64,000 nt of DNA from Turnera subulata (GCA_028386065.3 JAKUCV010006149.1:124001-188000), one strand, 5' to 3'; positions 24,222 to 35,745 are shown, numbered from the stretch's first letter. Translations and numbers: made by a program. The notes: generated from the letters alone by a model not told the origin.

Positions 24222-24511
24222 ATCTCCCCCTCAAGTGTGAGTTTCTTCCACATCGGGCTTAGGCATACTCCCCCCACAACGGAAGCATCTTCTGCGACAT
24301 CCTCAAGAGCCCGCTCCACAACACCAAGCCCGTGTTCAAAGGAGCACGCGCCTGCCAATCTCTTAGGTTTTCAAGAGTCACGCCTTACAACTCCACACCT
24401 GGGCCTGAAACTGGAATCTCGAGCTCGCTCCACGTGAGGGCAGCAACCACGGGGCAAACCATGCCGCGTATCAATATCAATCACAGCCGAACCTTCGGCT
24501 CCGCTACCATT

Positions 24512-24719
24512 TGTTAGCGAGTAAAGCGCCGGGAGTAGCCCGCAAATCGGGGAGAAAACAAACGAGGCCCAAGTGAGATCCACACTCGTGTGCTTGGACA
24601 CCACAAAGTAACCCAAAACCTTAAGGCTTTGGGTACATGGGTCCATTCCATTTATATTTTACTCACTTGGTCTCTTTCTATCCGATGTGAGACAATTACT
24701 CATACTTGAACACCCAACA
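24512..24719 (-). repeat. TRIM LTR E
   Basis: 208 bp. Outer end followed by the ATGTC target duplication. Confidence 0.85.
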
Positions 24720-24724
24720 ATGTC

Positions 24725-25198
24725 GTCACTGTTTCTGTTGCTTAAATGACCAAAAGATATCCAAACCACACCAACCCCAAAACCTTTATTTCTAGGACTT
24801 TACATCATCAACTGTACGCACTATTTGTGAGGGAATTAATTTTCGATGTGTGTTGTTACCTACTGCAAATTAGTTTACAGGGTAACAATTAATTTTAGTG
24901 CTGGACATTTTTATTATTATAGGGATGATCATCTTTCATCTTTTGATTGAAAATGCAAATCTTTGTCCCAGCCACGTTCTGGATCAGACATAAGTTGTTG
25001 GGTTCCATGTGAAGTTGTAAGATTAGCTTGATAAAATGCCTAGTCTTTACTTCTACACGTATGCAATGGGCGTGCTATAAGCCACATTGTGCTTCAGTTG
25101 TGGTCTCATGAGTTGACAACAGCAAGATTCTCTCTACTTGTCCTAAACTCTACTACAATTCCAGTTTGCTGATGTTGTTGTAATATTTCATTTGATAG
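24725..25198. other. Probable intron remnant upstream of the RBOH fragment
   Basis: AT-rich non-coding DNA ending in a splice-acceptor-like TTTGATAG directly before the RBOH exon. No further RBOH exon is visible here. Confidence 0.4.
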
Positions 25199-26700
25199 CT
25201 ATGGCAACTAGAGACCCTTCTTTTACAAACGGACACGTATCTAAGCTACACAAGCCAAGCCTTGAGCCAAAACTTACAAGGACTAAGAAAGAAAGGCCCC
25301 ATAAGGAGAGTAAGCAGAGAATTTGTCTACTTTCTGCAATAGAATTGGAAGAGTTTTCGGGTTGTGACATTATGGATCATGATAATGGTTGGTTTATTCA
25401 CATGGAAATTCCTACAATACAAGCAAAAATATGCTTTCAAGGTCATGGGTTACTTACTGCCTCCTCACAGCAAAGGGTGCAGCAGAGACTTTGAAGTTTA
25501 ACATGGCTCTAATGCTCTTGCCTGTGTGTAGAAATACAATCACTTGGCTCAGGTCCACGAGGATGGCCTACCTTGTGCCTTTTGACGACAACATCAACTT
25601 TCACAAGGTATACAGTACTCACCAACTTTCTCCTCTCATCTAGTAAGTCATCCCTGCATTCCATATCTAACTATTGCTTAATTTATACGTTAGTTCAGTT
25701 AGTCCCACAAAGTAGACTTGTTTTAAAAGTGAACACAATGGTTGATGGGGAAAAAAAATATTATGGTTAAAATTGTGACCATGGAAATGGAATAATTAGT
25801 CACTTGAATGTGATGCATACAAATATCAGGTGCATGCAGGACTTCTGTATGCAGCAATAATTGGCAAATTCTTTTGCAAAGTTAATATGAAAACTTATAT
25901 GGGTTTGATTTTCTTTAATTCGGTGCAATTATTTCAAGTGTAGACAAAATTTTGACGGAGAAAGATCCAACTTTACTTGTGATTGTTACAGGTGGACCTT
26001 AAGCATTTCTTAATTCCTTTTAATTAGAAAACAATGATATTTTTCCTTTATTTGGTTTTGTTGATTAATACAGTCAAAACAGGCTGCAAAATCATTTGTA
26101 CACTATCTAGTTACTGTCTTTAAGAAACTTAAGCAATAGCTTATGCCAGTTAAAACATGAATTGACCAGTGCTACACAGTAAACGGGAAATCAAACAGCT
26201 AACTCCTGAAATATTTTATTTACTCAAGAAAAATTAACTGGCTAGTTGATTCCTCCTGAAGGGGTGTGTTACAATTTTTTTTGGTGAAACGAACAGTTTG
26301 ACATTATGACTTGTAACTTGTAAGGCTACTGGGGATCCATTCATGCAATACGCAGAATGCTTTCTTTCTTTTTCTAATACGCAAATTGTTACTTGCTAGA
26401 TGGCTGCCATACTAATTTTTCCGAAAATTCTTATGAAGCTAAACTAAAAATGATTTCAATGCTGTAGGTTACAGGTTACCAGTCCACTCTATTGATGAAT
26501 TCTTATGCTTTTACTGTGTAGACCATTGCGGCAGCTATTGTTGCTGGAGTCGTTCTCCATGCAGGAAACCACCTTGCCTGTGATTTTCCAGGGCTTATAA
26601 ATTCATCTGACAAAGTCTACAGGGAGTACTTGATAGACGACTTTGGGAATCCTAAACCCACATATGCAAAATTGGCTAGAGGGGCTGAGGGTGTGACTAG
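25199..26700 (+). pseudogene. RBOH: Respiratory burst oxidase homolog (NADPH oxidase) fragment, broken
   Basis: Two exons of the ferric-reductase membrane region remain. Exon a (25199-25607) encodes [68 protein letters not shown] and [14 protein letters not shown] to INFHK, followed by a GT donor. Exon b (26522 to about 26697) encodes TIAAAIVAGVVLHAGNHLACDFPGL to GAEGVT. Intact RBOH proteins make superoxide at the plasma membrane; the His in LHAGNH belongs to the haem-binding set. Defects: TAG at 25340-25342 (in xLQ*NW, where the family has Glu), a 4-base TACT-type duplication shifting frame near 25450, no N-terminal EF-hands and no C-terminal FAD/NADPH domains. After GVT it runs into the unrelated duplicated segment B. 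The retained intron shows it is a DNA-level copy, not a retrocopy. Confidence 0.88.
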
Positions 26701-27490
26701 TACTCTGATGAAATTCTGCTTCCTAGAAGAGACCAACCCAAGACCTCTGTATGTGTTCTACCACCCAGGAGGTGATGGGTTCATCTTCCGCATATTTATG
26801 ATTCCCAGTCCATTGATGAGCTCGTTCTCATGGATTCCACTGGAAAATGCCTCCTCAGTCCTCACCCTCCTTCCAAAGGTTTGTTGAGCATTAAAGCTTC
26901 CTGCCTGTGTATTAATTATTCACTACTTCTGCTTGTGCTTGCATATCGCTCGCTACTACCAACTTAACTAGGTGCATGCCCTATCTTCCCCATTTTTAGC
27001 TTGTAGAAATTAAAAACTATACATGCTTGCAAGCTGCACATACGGATCACCAAAACCCTCTGCAGCTAATGTCTAATCAAGACCAATATCTGCTCTTCTT
27101 TTGTTCTCCAATAGTGGCTGTCATGGCAATTAATGTACGTACTTGATTTTTCCAGGCATGTATGTATCAATCTCCTCTCTCTGTCTTTACTCTTTTAACA
27201 TTTAGAAACTTCTCAATAACTGGTATCCTTGAGTTGGAACTAATTTCTCGTCTCCAGATGTATAATAAGGCGTTATTACTCCATATATATTGCTGCCCTC
27301 TATGTTTTTCCCTCTATCCCTAGAACACGACTGTTATGAGAACGACTAGATAACTCTTAGACAACTAGTCGAGGAGGGTCAAATCAAATAAAGTACAATA
27401 TTGGTTTTTCTGAGGCATCTATCTCAAATGAGTTAATTGCATGCTGGCCCCCCAATACATTGTTCCTACTTGCAGGTGAGCCAAAACCAA
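26700..27490 (+). repeat. Copy B of the dispersed segment, fused to the RBOH fragment
   Basis: Collinear with 16840-17729. The coding-like part here stays open in the RBOH frame (TNPRPLYVFYHPGGDGFIFR near 26736-26795) to a stop at 26887. I do not recognise this peptide; it is not the expected continuation of RBOH. After 27490 the match to copy A ends shortly past AACCAACTAAC. Confidence 0.7.
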
Positions 27491-27499
27491 CTAACAAAT

Positions 27500-28650
27500 A
27501 AGAAAGTAATTGTTTGTGAGATACTAATTAAGATATCCTTTGTCTCATCTTATCCTTGGAAAATATTGGAGAACCTTGAGTTGGGATTGTTGCATAAAGT
27601 CCTCTAGGAAGAGGATTCCTTTCCACTGGGCATAAATGGGCTGAGGGCTTTCAGGAGAACGATCTGCTTAAAGGTTTGTGTTTATGCTTTTCCTATGAAA
27701 TGAAATTTGTGGATATCAGGATATGTTGTAATTGAAAATGAGGACGGTTGCCCTTATTAGGGTCAGTTTCGACCTCCTAGCATCAGCAGTTGGTAATCAG
27801 AAAAAAGAGAAATGTCTTATGTTTGTTGCGTCTGTTCCTTTACCTGGACTGCAAGGCTTAGAAAATTCTTCATATACCATGTTAATTATTGTAGGTTGCT
27901 TCATTCGTCTGAAGATATAAGGCAAAAGAAAAGGAGGACAATGCAACATTCCCTATTTTGTGGTTTTGGTGGTACCACTTGTTCCTCCTACCTTTCCACT
28001 GTGATATCTGTTATTCTCCTTCAATTCTGATGCTATGCAATCTAGGGTGACTAGAAGTTCTGCTATATATTATGTGTATGTATATTGAAGTTGATGATCT
28101 TTGATGCAGTACACTAACTAAGAAGCTTAGTGTAACTTTTCAAATTGATTTAGTTGGCATTTAGCTTGTGTGGCCTTTCTTATCATAATATTCTCCAACC
28201 ACTAGTTAGCTTCTGTACTTTGTTTAAAGTTCCAAAACTTATAATTTTTGGTATCCCGGGTATTGGGTAGTTTTTTTTCTTCTCTTTTTCTTAAATACAG
28301 TTTTGGGAGACCTCTACCAACTTTGAGAATGTTTTGTTACGTAGTACTCCCAAATTTGGTTAAATGTTTCGGAAATATGACAATTGACCACTAGGAAAGT
28401 ATCAAACTGTGGGCATTAAGAAATTTGGGTTTCTCTGTAGCCGTTATGTGCCAAAACTATCACTAATGTGCAGTATGCCAAAAGAAAAGTAACTACTTGA
28501 GCTGGCCATGAAAAAGTAAACAAGAAAAAAGGAAATATTTAATTGAAGAATCTAAATACAAGTAAACATCTATTCATGCATCACCAGGTTCTTTCTAAAA
28601 TTATAAACAGAGCTTAATATACTTGTATCTCTTGGAAAAGCCCACAGAGT
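27500..28650. other. Intergenic region without a recognised gene
   Basis: Only short frames on both strands (up to 72 codons), none resembling a known family. The last part would be the 3' flank of the NAC gene. Confidence 0.5.
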
Positions 28651-28708
28651 TGATACATAAAGGAGGTATTAAATCAACTGGAAAACTTCTTTCTGCTGCT
28701 TGGTTGTC

Positions 28709-30181
28709 CTAATAAGATGCAACATGCCATCCGTGACCTCCAATATCTTTGAAGAGCATGTTGGAAAAGAAGTCAACATGACAACCATAACAATGTGACG
28801 AGTTGCCATGTCCTTTCTCTCCACTGCATAGTGACTGCAGATCTCCATACATTTGATCATCATTGGCATCTTTCTCTTCTGCCTCGTTAGTATCAGGACC
28901 TGCAGATTCTGATTCTGATGCTTGAATAGGTGTAAGTAGTGAAACAGGAGTTGATGGGATTTCAGGAGGAGTTTGTTCAAAGTCTGGGTTTGCCTTCTTG
29001 TCTGCCATCTCCCATATATAAGCCTCGGGATCAAAGCTGGAGATATCAGCTAGAAAGTCATTAGAGACATCATCAGTTGGTGGATTGGTTTCCCAGAAGT
29101 CACCATCAGTACTGCAAACATGCCAGTCATAACTATGTGAGTTGCAATCTCCTTTCTCTCCATTGCAAAGTGACTGCAAATCTGCAAACATTGGATAAAC
29201 ATTGACATCCTTCTCTTCTCCCTCATTAGTAACAGGACCAGATTGTGATGCTTGAATATTATCAGGAGGAGCCTGTTCAAAATCTGGGTTTGCCTTCCTG
29301 TCTGCCATCTCCCATATACAAGCCTCGGGATCAAAGCTGGAGATATCAGCTAGAAAGTCATTAGAGACATCATCAGCTGCTGGATTGGTTTCCCAGAAGT
29401 CAGCGTCAGAAAAATCATCAAGGCTGAAGCTTTCAACTTGCAGAACTGGTTCTGTTGCAGGCTCAGAGGCAGTTTCACTAGCACAGATGATATGATCAGA
29501 TTCAGAGGAAGCATTATCTAACTTCCTCTTTCTGGAAGAGATGACCTTGGACTCAGAGGAAGCATCATCTAACTTCCTCTTTCTGGAAAACTTTTTTCTG
29601 GTCTCTCCAGCACATCTCTTCTTCTCAGATGTAGTACTAGCACCCAAATCATTGCTCTCCTTGACTACAGAGCAGTTATTTCTCACAATACATAATGTCC
29701 AGTCACTCGGACTAGGACTGTCCACACTGTACTCTATCATAGTCCAACAGCACTCTTGGCCCACACAATCATGTTTTCCTTGTTTTTTGTCTGTTTTCCA
29801 GTAATTAAATCTTTTCCTGGTCGCTTCCAACCCACCCACTACAACTGGCGTTCCAGAATCAACCCCATGCCAGCCGGCTCCGGTAAGGCCAATCTTTCGA
29901 TTAAATCTGCTACCTTTAGCCATTCTCTTCAACTTTGTAAAAAGATGAAGATCATTGTGTATATTAAGACCGAGCCTCTGAAAAATGTGCCAAGGCTGCT
30001 CCTCTCCGTATATATCACACTCTGGGATCACGGGTTGGGAGTCAAAGGCCCAAGAGTTTTGATATGTAACCTTTCTGGAAAGGTAACAACCCACCAAATC
30101 TTCATCCGTTGGAGCAAACCTGAAACCAGGGGGCAGACCATTAGTAGCATTAGCATGCATGAATTTCCCGTCTCCTTGCAT
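28709..30181 (-). CDS. NAC-domain transcription factor with internally duplicated C-terminus
   Basis: Uninterrupted 490-codon frame from ATG 30181 to the stop at 28709, a single exon. The ATG (MQGDGKFMHA..) was chosen because it directly precedes the NAC domain and is shared with the neighbouring pseudogene copy; an upstream open stretch lacks ATG support. NAC subdomains: LPPGFRFAPTDEDLV (residues 16-30), IPECDIYGEEQPWHIF (52-67), a region around 80-115 ending WHGVDSG, ATRKRFNYWKT (120-130) and DWTLCIVRN (160-168). Such proteins bind DNA as dimers in the nucleus. Basic repeats SRKRKLD at 199 and 216 could be nuclear signals. The acidic tail has a near-exact 100-residue duplication: DFWETNP.. 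at 261 and 361. Most NAC genes have two introns in the domain, so an intronless gene is unusual. No membrane anchor is seen. The exact NAC subfamily is unknown to me. Confidence 0.85.
   Translation of the reverse strand: MQGDGKFMHANATNGLPPGFRFAPTDEDLVGCYLSRKVTYQNSWAFDSQPVIPECDIYGEEQPWHIFQRLGLNIHNDLHLFTKLKRMAKGSRFNRKIGLTGAGWHGVDSGTPVVVGGLEATRKRFNYWKTDKKQGKHDCVGQECCWTMIEYSVDSPSPSDWTLCIVRNNCSVVKESNDLGASTTSEKKRCAGETRKKFSRKRKLDDASSESKVISSRKRKLDNASSESDHIICASETASEPATEPVLQVESFSLDDFSDADFWETNPAADDVSNDFLADISSFDPEACIWEMADRKANPDFEQAPPDNIQASQSGPVTNEGEEKDVNVYPMFADLQSLCNGEKGDCNSHSYDWHVCSTDGDFWETNPPTDDVSNDFLADISSFDPEAYIWEMADKKANPDFEQTPPEIPSTPVSLLTPIQASESESAGPDTNEAEEKDANDDQMYGDLQSLCSGEKGHGNSSHCYGCHVDFFSNMLFKDIGGHGWHVASY
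28765..29410 (-). repeat. Tandem duplication within the NAC coding sequence (300-bp period)
   Basis: 29110-29400 and 28765-29100 encode similar 94- and 108-residue units starting DFWETNP(A/P).DDVSNDFLADISSFDPEA. The shared starts are exactly 300 bp apart, so the frame is preserved. Confidence 0.85.
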
Positions 30182-31539
30182 TCTTGGACTTTGGCTTTCA
30201 AATCTTGGACACTTTGTCTTCCAATTCTTGAAGTTTTGCTTTCCGTTCTTGGTTTTCTTGAATGTAAGAAGAGTGTTTCTTTGTCTTTTCTTTTGTATAA
30301 TATATATAATGGAAGCGGGTATTCTGTTTGTTTTTGCGAGGAGAAAAAATATCAAGAAGGACAGAAGGAGAAGAGCACAGAGAAGATCGTCTGTCGACAA
30401 AGAAGAGAAGAAGAAGAAAAGAAAGAATGTAAGAGAAAGGAGAACGTGTTCTTGTTTTTTTTTTTTCTTTTCTTTTCTAACTTATATAGGCAAATTTCGC
30501 CGTCACTGATCTCCCGCCCAAGTCTAACTTGTTTGGGCTTTGTTCCCTTTCCTTTTTTTTTTTCTTTTTCTTTTAACCTATCATTGTTCCATTTCCTCTA
30601 TGTTACGATTGTCGGTTGACTTTACTTTTTTTCTATGGTAATAATTTATTTCTGTGTATCTGAAAAAAAAAAAAAGAAAAGGTAGCTACTTGTGTGAGTT
30701 GGTGGATTTGTGTGGGTTGGTGGCTTTTGAGCCTCACGCACATCACAGCATCCTGGGTTCAATATATACCCTATTAATTTTGAAGGCAAGCAACGAGCCT
30801 AAACATTACAGGAGGATGATCAGCAACCTCTAATAAGGCCCAGCACTAGAATTAAGTAAGCATCCCTTTATAAAACAAAAAGAAAAAAAAGAATTGATTG
30901 TTAATAGAAAATTTATGAAAATATTATATCTCCTTAAAAAAAAAGAAAATTTATTAATATACACTTTAAATGACAATAATTGAATCTTGTGAACAAAATA
31001 CTATTCATGTGGGAAATAAAGTAAAAAATGATTTAATAGATGATAAGTAAAGTAAGAAAGTATTGTAAAGAGCATAAAAATTATCCATCGGTATAAAATA
31101 ATTTTTTTCGTTGTAAGAAAATATTGAATTGTTGTGCATACTAATGTAAAGAGATTTATAAGTAGGAAAATAAAGAAAAAGAATTAATATATTTTAAAAA
31201 TTATTTACATAAATGTTTATAAAATGTAACATTATAATTAAGTTGCTAATAAAATTAAATAAATCAAAAAATTTTATGAAAAATATTTTTAGATCAGTGT
31301 AGAACCTACATAAATGGTAAAATTATATATATAAAAAAAGTTTATAAATTTTTTATTCCTACACAATGCCTTTCTAAAATTAGTAATTAATGTTTAGTTA
31401 TATAAAGGAAAAGGAAGAAAGAAAAATAAAAAATAAATATATAATTAATATTAATATTTTGAAAATATCATTTCTCATAAAACAATACAACAAATTATTT
31501 GTATAAGAAATTTGTAAAAGTAAGAAAAAGTTTAGAAAT
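30182..31539. other. NAC upstream region and AT-rich spacer
   Basis: 30182-30545 is the 5' flank of the NAC gene; its pyrimidine/purine-rich parts are duplicated at 31700-32180. From 30880 to 31540 the DNA is extremely AT-rich without frames and appears to interrupt the pseudogene copy of NAC. Confidence 0.5.
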
Positions 31540-31698
31540 TTAAATTGTTAACACAATCAAATATGGAATCATTGGTTTAAAATCCATATAAAGGCAAAGA
31601 TGTCTAAAAAAAACCCACCAAGTCTTCATCCCTTGGAGCGAATTTGAAACCAGACCATTAGCAGCATTAGGATACAGGAATTGCCGGTCTCCTTGCAT
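31540..31698 (-). pseudogene. Truncated NAC 5' end (tandem copy of the neighbouring gene)
   Basis: Starts MQGDRQFLYPNAANGL like the intact gene. A few bases of the LPPG codons are lost, so the conserved GFKFAPRDEDLVGF stretch is read in another frame. Similarity stops after about 45 codons where AT-rich DNA begins. The duplicated unit includes the 5' flank up to about 32180. Confidence 0.8.
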
Positions 31699-32350
31699 TC
31701 TTGGACTTTGGCTTTGGAATCTTGGAAACTTGTCTTGGATTCTTGAAGTTTGGATTTTGTTTTCTTGGTGATTATAAGGGTAAGAAGAAGAGAATGTAAG
31801 AAGAAGACCAGATGTCAAGAAAAAGGGATCAAGACCGACAAGAGCGTAGAGAAGATCGACAAAACATAGAAGAAGCAAAGGATGTAAGAAAGAATGTTTC
31901 TTTTCTTCTTCTTTTTTTTTCTTTACTTGGCGCCTACTCTGTTTTTTGCGAGGGGGAAAATATATCAAGAACAACAAGAGCACAGAGAAGATCGAGAAAA
32001 CAGAGAAGAAGCAAAAGAATGTAAGAAAGAAGAATGTTTTCTTGTTTTTTTTCTATTATATAATCTATATAAACTGATCCAGCAAATTTTGTTGTGACCT
32101 TATAGGCAAATTTCGCCACCCACCCATCTGTCAATGATCTCCCGTAACCCAGGCCCAAGTGTAACATGTTTGGGCTTTTGGGTTGACATTCAGTTTTGGA
32201 GTATGGCCCTATGGTCCCATTATCTTTGTTCCATTTCCTCCTCTATGTTACGGTTTTCGGAAATGGGATAGTGAGTAAAGTTTCCCATATAATAAATATC
32301 GTGCTTTGACTTTGACTTTACTTTTTTTTTTATGGTAATAATCTATTTCT

Positions 32351-32752
32351 TGTTATAAATGGATGAATGTCATTAGCTTGTGATAGCTAGCAAAATTATT
32401 GAGTGAATAATACTAGCGATAAAAAGTAGCATGAATAATGAAAAGCTAGCTACTAAGTTGTTTGTTTGTTTTTGGTTTATGTTGCATGATAAAACATTAG
32501 GAATAATGCAGCAATTCTCATACAATGTAAAGCTGACAAATGATGCCTATAAAAGGGATCACACTTTGCATGATATGTGAGATCTTGAGATTGAAAATAT
32601 AGAGTTCATATACTATCTTTGATCTCTCCATTCTATTCTTCTATACTTCTTTCTTTTCTTTAATCCAAATCTTTTGTTCTGTAAAAACCATTACCTATTA
32701 TATATCTAGCCATTACTAATTATATACCTTAAATATCTTTAATTTTATAACA
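32351..32752 (+). repeat. Copia 2 5' LTR
   Basis: 402 bp with TATA-like CTATAAAAGG near 32549. Confidence 0.87.
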
Positions 32753-32770
32753 CGCTATCAGCACGAGTCT
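32753..32770 (+). promoter_or_regulatory. Primer-binding site of Copia 2 (unusual type)
   Basis: CGCTATCAGCACGAG follows the LTR. It is not the usual TGGTATCAGAGC; this sequence is seen in a subset of plant Copia elements thought to prime from an internal tRNA position. Confidence 0.5.
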
Positions 32771-33024
32771 CTACCTTATCAAGGTAATCATTTCTAAATC
32801 TTTTCTTATTACTACTTTAATCATTTCTATTATACATATATAGTATTTATATAACTGAAAGATTTATCGAGTAAGCATATATATATATATATATTATATT
32901 ATATATTATTATTATACTAATATTGCTGAAAGATTTATCGAGTAAACGTATATACCATATAATTTCTATTATTATTTCTCTTTATATTTGTTTTATATTT
33001 CGTTATTATTTTTTTACTGTTATA

Positions 33025-34022
33025 ATGGCAAACCTTGCAAAGCTTGAGTTTGAGGCCCTAGATATTTGCGGAAGAAATTATCTATCATGGAGACTAGATG
33101 CAAAAATGCATTTAGATGCTAAGGGCCTAGGAGATACCATAAAATCTCCTCAAGGTAAGGAAAAAGCCGTACATATTGAAGATAAAGAAGGGACTAGTCA
33201 AGAAAAGGCAAAAGATATGTCTAGTGAAGATAAGGCAAAAGTCATAATCTTTCTCCGTCATCATCTTCATGATAGTCTAAAGACGGAATACTTTACTATC
33301 AAAGATCCTAAAAATCTTTGGAAGAATTTGAAAGAAAGGTATGATCACCTGAAGATGGTCATACTCCCAAAAGCTCGTTACGAGTGGATGCATCTGAGGC
33401 TGCATGATTTTAAATCTGTGCATGAATATAATTCAGCTGTGTTTCGAATCAGTTCTCAGTTAAAACTGTGTGGAGAAGATATTACTGATATTGATATGTT
33501 AGAGAAAACATTCTCTACTTTTCATGCATCCAATGTGCTCCTGCAGCAGCAACATCGTGAAAAAGGTTTCACAAGATATTTCGATTTAATTTCATGCCTT
33601 CTTGAGGCCGAACAAAATAACGAGCTATTGATGAAAAATCATGAGTCTCGTCCCACTGCTTTTGCTCCGTTCCCAGAAGTGAATACAGCAGTACATGATA
33701 ATTCTGGTCGTGGCCGTGGAAAAGGTCGTGGTCGGGGACGTGAGTGTTGACGTGGAAGGAACAATTTTAATCACCGTGACTGCAATATTTATAACTATGG
33801 CAAGGCTAAAGGAAAACATGCCAATGATGCCAAATATAATGATAAGAAAAATCACGAGACAGCCTGCTATCGATATGGCATGACAGGTCATTGGTCACGG
33901 ATATGCCGTACAACGAAGCACTTGGTAGAACTTTACCAATCATCTTTGAAAGAAAAAAAATAAAGCTGTTGAAACAAATTTTGTTCAAGATGATGACCAA
34001 GATACTGCCTTTCGGTCTGACT
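33025..34022 (+). pseudogene. gag: Copia 2 gag
   Basis: ATG 33025 (MANLAKLEFEALD..) opens 241 codons to a TGA at 33748, then continues in the same frame to a degenerate zinc knuckle CYRYGMTGHWSRIC near 33870 (second Cys replaced by Tyr). A frameshift follows in an A-run at about 33955. A Gly-Arg-rich (GRGRGKGRGRGR) nucleic-acid-binding stretch precedes the first stop. Confidence 0.85.
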
Positions 34023-34206
34023 AATTTTTAGATATTGATGATTATCTTGCTTATCCAGAAGAAGCAAGTAAGAAAATGAAGTAAAAATAATCTTGTTGTC
34101 TGTTTGTTTATATTTTACATTTATGTTGTTATCTGTTGTTTATTTCTATTAATGTTCTTAATATTTTTTAAATTTGCAATAAATATCAGTTCAATATTAT
34201 TTTCTT

Positions 34207-35745
34207 ATGCATGTTTTTATTTCCTTTTATGAAGATATGGACATTCAACTATATGGTTCCAAGAACAATGACTCAGATATCTGTCTAGCAGACAGTGCAA
34301 CTACTCATTCCGTATTTAATAAACGGAAATATTTCTCAATATTGAAATTCAAAAACACATATGTTAGTACAATCTCTGGTAGTACAATAATAATTGAAGG
34401 CTCCGGAAGAGCTCAAATTCTACTACCAAAGGGAACAAAAATAATCATTGAAAATGCTTTGTTCTCTTCAAAGTCTCAAAGAAATTTATTGAGTTTTAAG
34501 GATATCTGTTTAAATGGATATCATATTGAGACAATGAATGAAAGAGATGCTGAATATCTCTACATTACAAAGTTACTATTATAGGTAAAAAACAAGTTGT
34601 GGAAAAATTACCTGTATTGTCCTCTGGATTGTACTACACAAATATTCGAGTCATTAAAAATTATTATACCCAGTTAGAAACTGGCACCAGCCTGAAGCTG
34701 ACTAATGAGTTAAAAAAATGGCATGACCGGTTGGGCCATCCCGGATCAATAATGATGCGCCAAATTATTGAAAATTTATTTGGTCATCCATTGAAAAACC
34801 AGAAGATTTTTCAATTTAATGAATTTTCATGTACCGATTGTTCACAAGGAAAATTAATTCTCCGGTTTTCATATGATAAGGTTGGTTCTGAATCACCAGT
34901 ATTTTTGGAAAGCATCCAAAAAAATATTTATGGACCTATAAATCCACCGTGTGGACCATTTAGATATTTTATGGTTTTAATTGATGCATCAACTAGATGA
35001 TCTCATGTGTGCCTGTTGTCCTCACGCAATTTGGCGTTTGTGCGCTTATTATCACAATTGATCAAATTGGGGGCACACTTCTCTGATCATACAATTAAGA
35101 CTATACGTCTTGATAATGCTGCTGAATTCACCTTTAAGGTGTTTAATGACTATTGTATTTCAATTGGAATTGTGGTTGAACATCCTGTAGCTCATGTTCA
35201 TACTCAAAACGGTCTAGCAGAATCGTTGATTAAACGCCTCCAGTTGATTGCGAGGCCATTATTGATGAGATGCAAACTCCCCGTTACTGCTTGGGGACAT
35301 GCTATTTTGCATGCAGTAGCACTTGTGCGCATCAGGCCAACAAGCTATCATAAGCTCTCCCCTATTCAATTGGTTCATGGTCACGAACCTAATATCTCCC
35401 ATCTTTGGACCTTTGGTTGTGCAGTATATATGACAATCGCTCCACCACAGCAAACTAAAATGGGTCCTTAAAGAAGATTGAGAATATATGTTGGATATGA
35501 ATCTCCATCAATTATAAAATATTTGGAACCAACAACTTGAGATTTATTTACAGCAATATTTGTTGATTGTCATTTTGATGAAAATGTTTACCCAACATTA
35601 GGGGAAGAAAATAAGCAGCTGGATAAAGAAATTAAATGGAATGCTATATCATTATCAAGCATTGATCCTCGAACAAATCAGTGTGAACTTGAAGTTCAAA
35701 AGATAATTCATTTGCAAAATATAGTAAATCAATTGCTAGACGCTT
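34207..35745 (+). pseudogene. pol: Copia 2 protease and integrase
   Basis: The protease motif is ADSATTHS near 34290. After a frame break at 34584 come the integrase zinc region (WHDRLGHPG near 34720, CTDCSQGK near 34832) and the catalytic core (LIDASTR near 34980, IRLDNAAEF near 35104, QNGLAES near 35207). Stops at about 34998 and 35469. Confidence 0.87.

Larger units (their letters stand above)
22835..24719 (-). mobile_element. Tandem array of a TRIM retrotransposon: five LTRs, three internal domains
   Basis: On the minus strand each LTR reads TGTTGGGTG..CTAACA. LTRs (plus coordinates): 22835-23033, 23324 to about 23510 (truncated), 23516-23723, 24014-24221 and 24512-24719. About 290-bp internal domains lie at 23034-23323, 23724-24013 and 24222-24511. 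Each internal domain starts, in element orientation, with AGTGGTAGCGGAGCC (primer-binding site) and ends in a purine tract (TTGAGGGGGAGAT). The whole array has a single 5-bp duplication ATGTC (22830-22834 and 24720-24724). There is no coding capacity. No 5S-like block was seen in the LTR, so it is not the Cassandra family. Confidence 0.88.

Noticed and set aside
23049..24646. Repeated 60-90 codon frames on both strands of the TRIM array
   Set aside because: They recur only because the TRIM unit is repeated, appear on both strands, and match no protein; TRIM interiors are non-coding.
22835..24719. CRISPR-like or satellite array
   Set aside because: Repeat units are LTRs and internal domains with primer site, purine tract and target duplication.
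22835..24719. Cassandra TRIM
   Set aside because: No 5S rRNA-like promoter block was seen in the LTR.
30182..30400. Upstream extension of the NAC frame (73 more codons)
   Set aside because: No ATG supports it, and the shared start with the pseudogene copy plus its position before the NAC domain favour 30181.
29541..30619. Plus-strand frames of up to 287 codons opposite the NAC gene
   Set aside because: They mirror the NAC coding strand and its low-complexity 5' flank; no family match.
30690..30780. B-box-like GGGTTCAATATATACCC suggesting a SINE or tRNA
   Set aside because: No A box or A tail at the right distance, and no duplication found.
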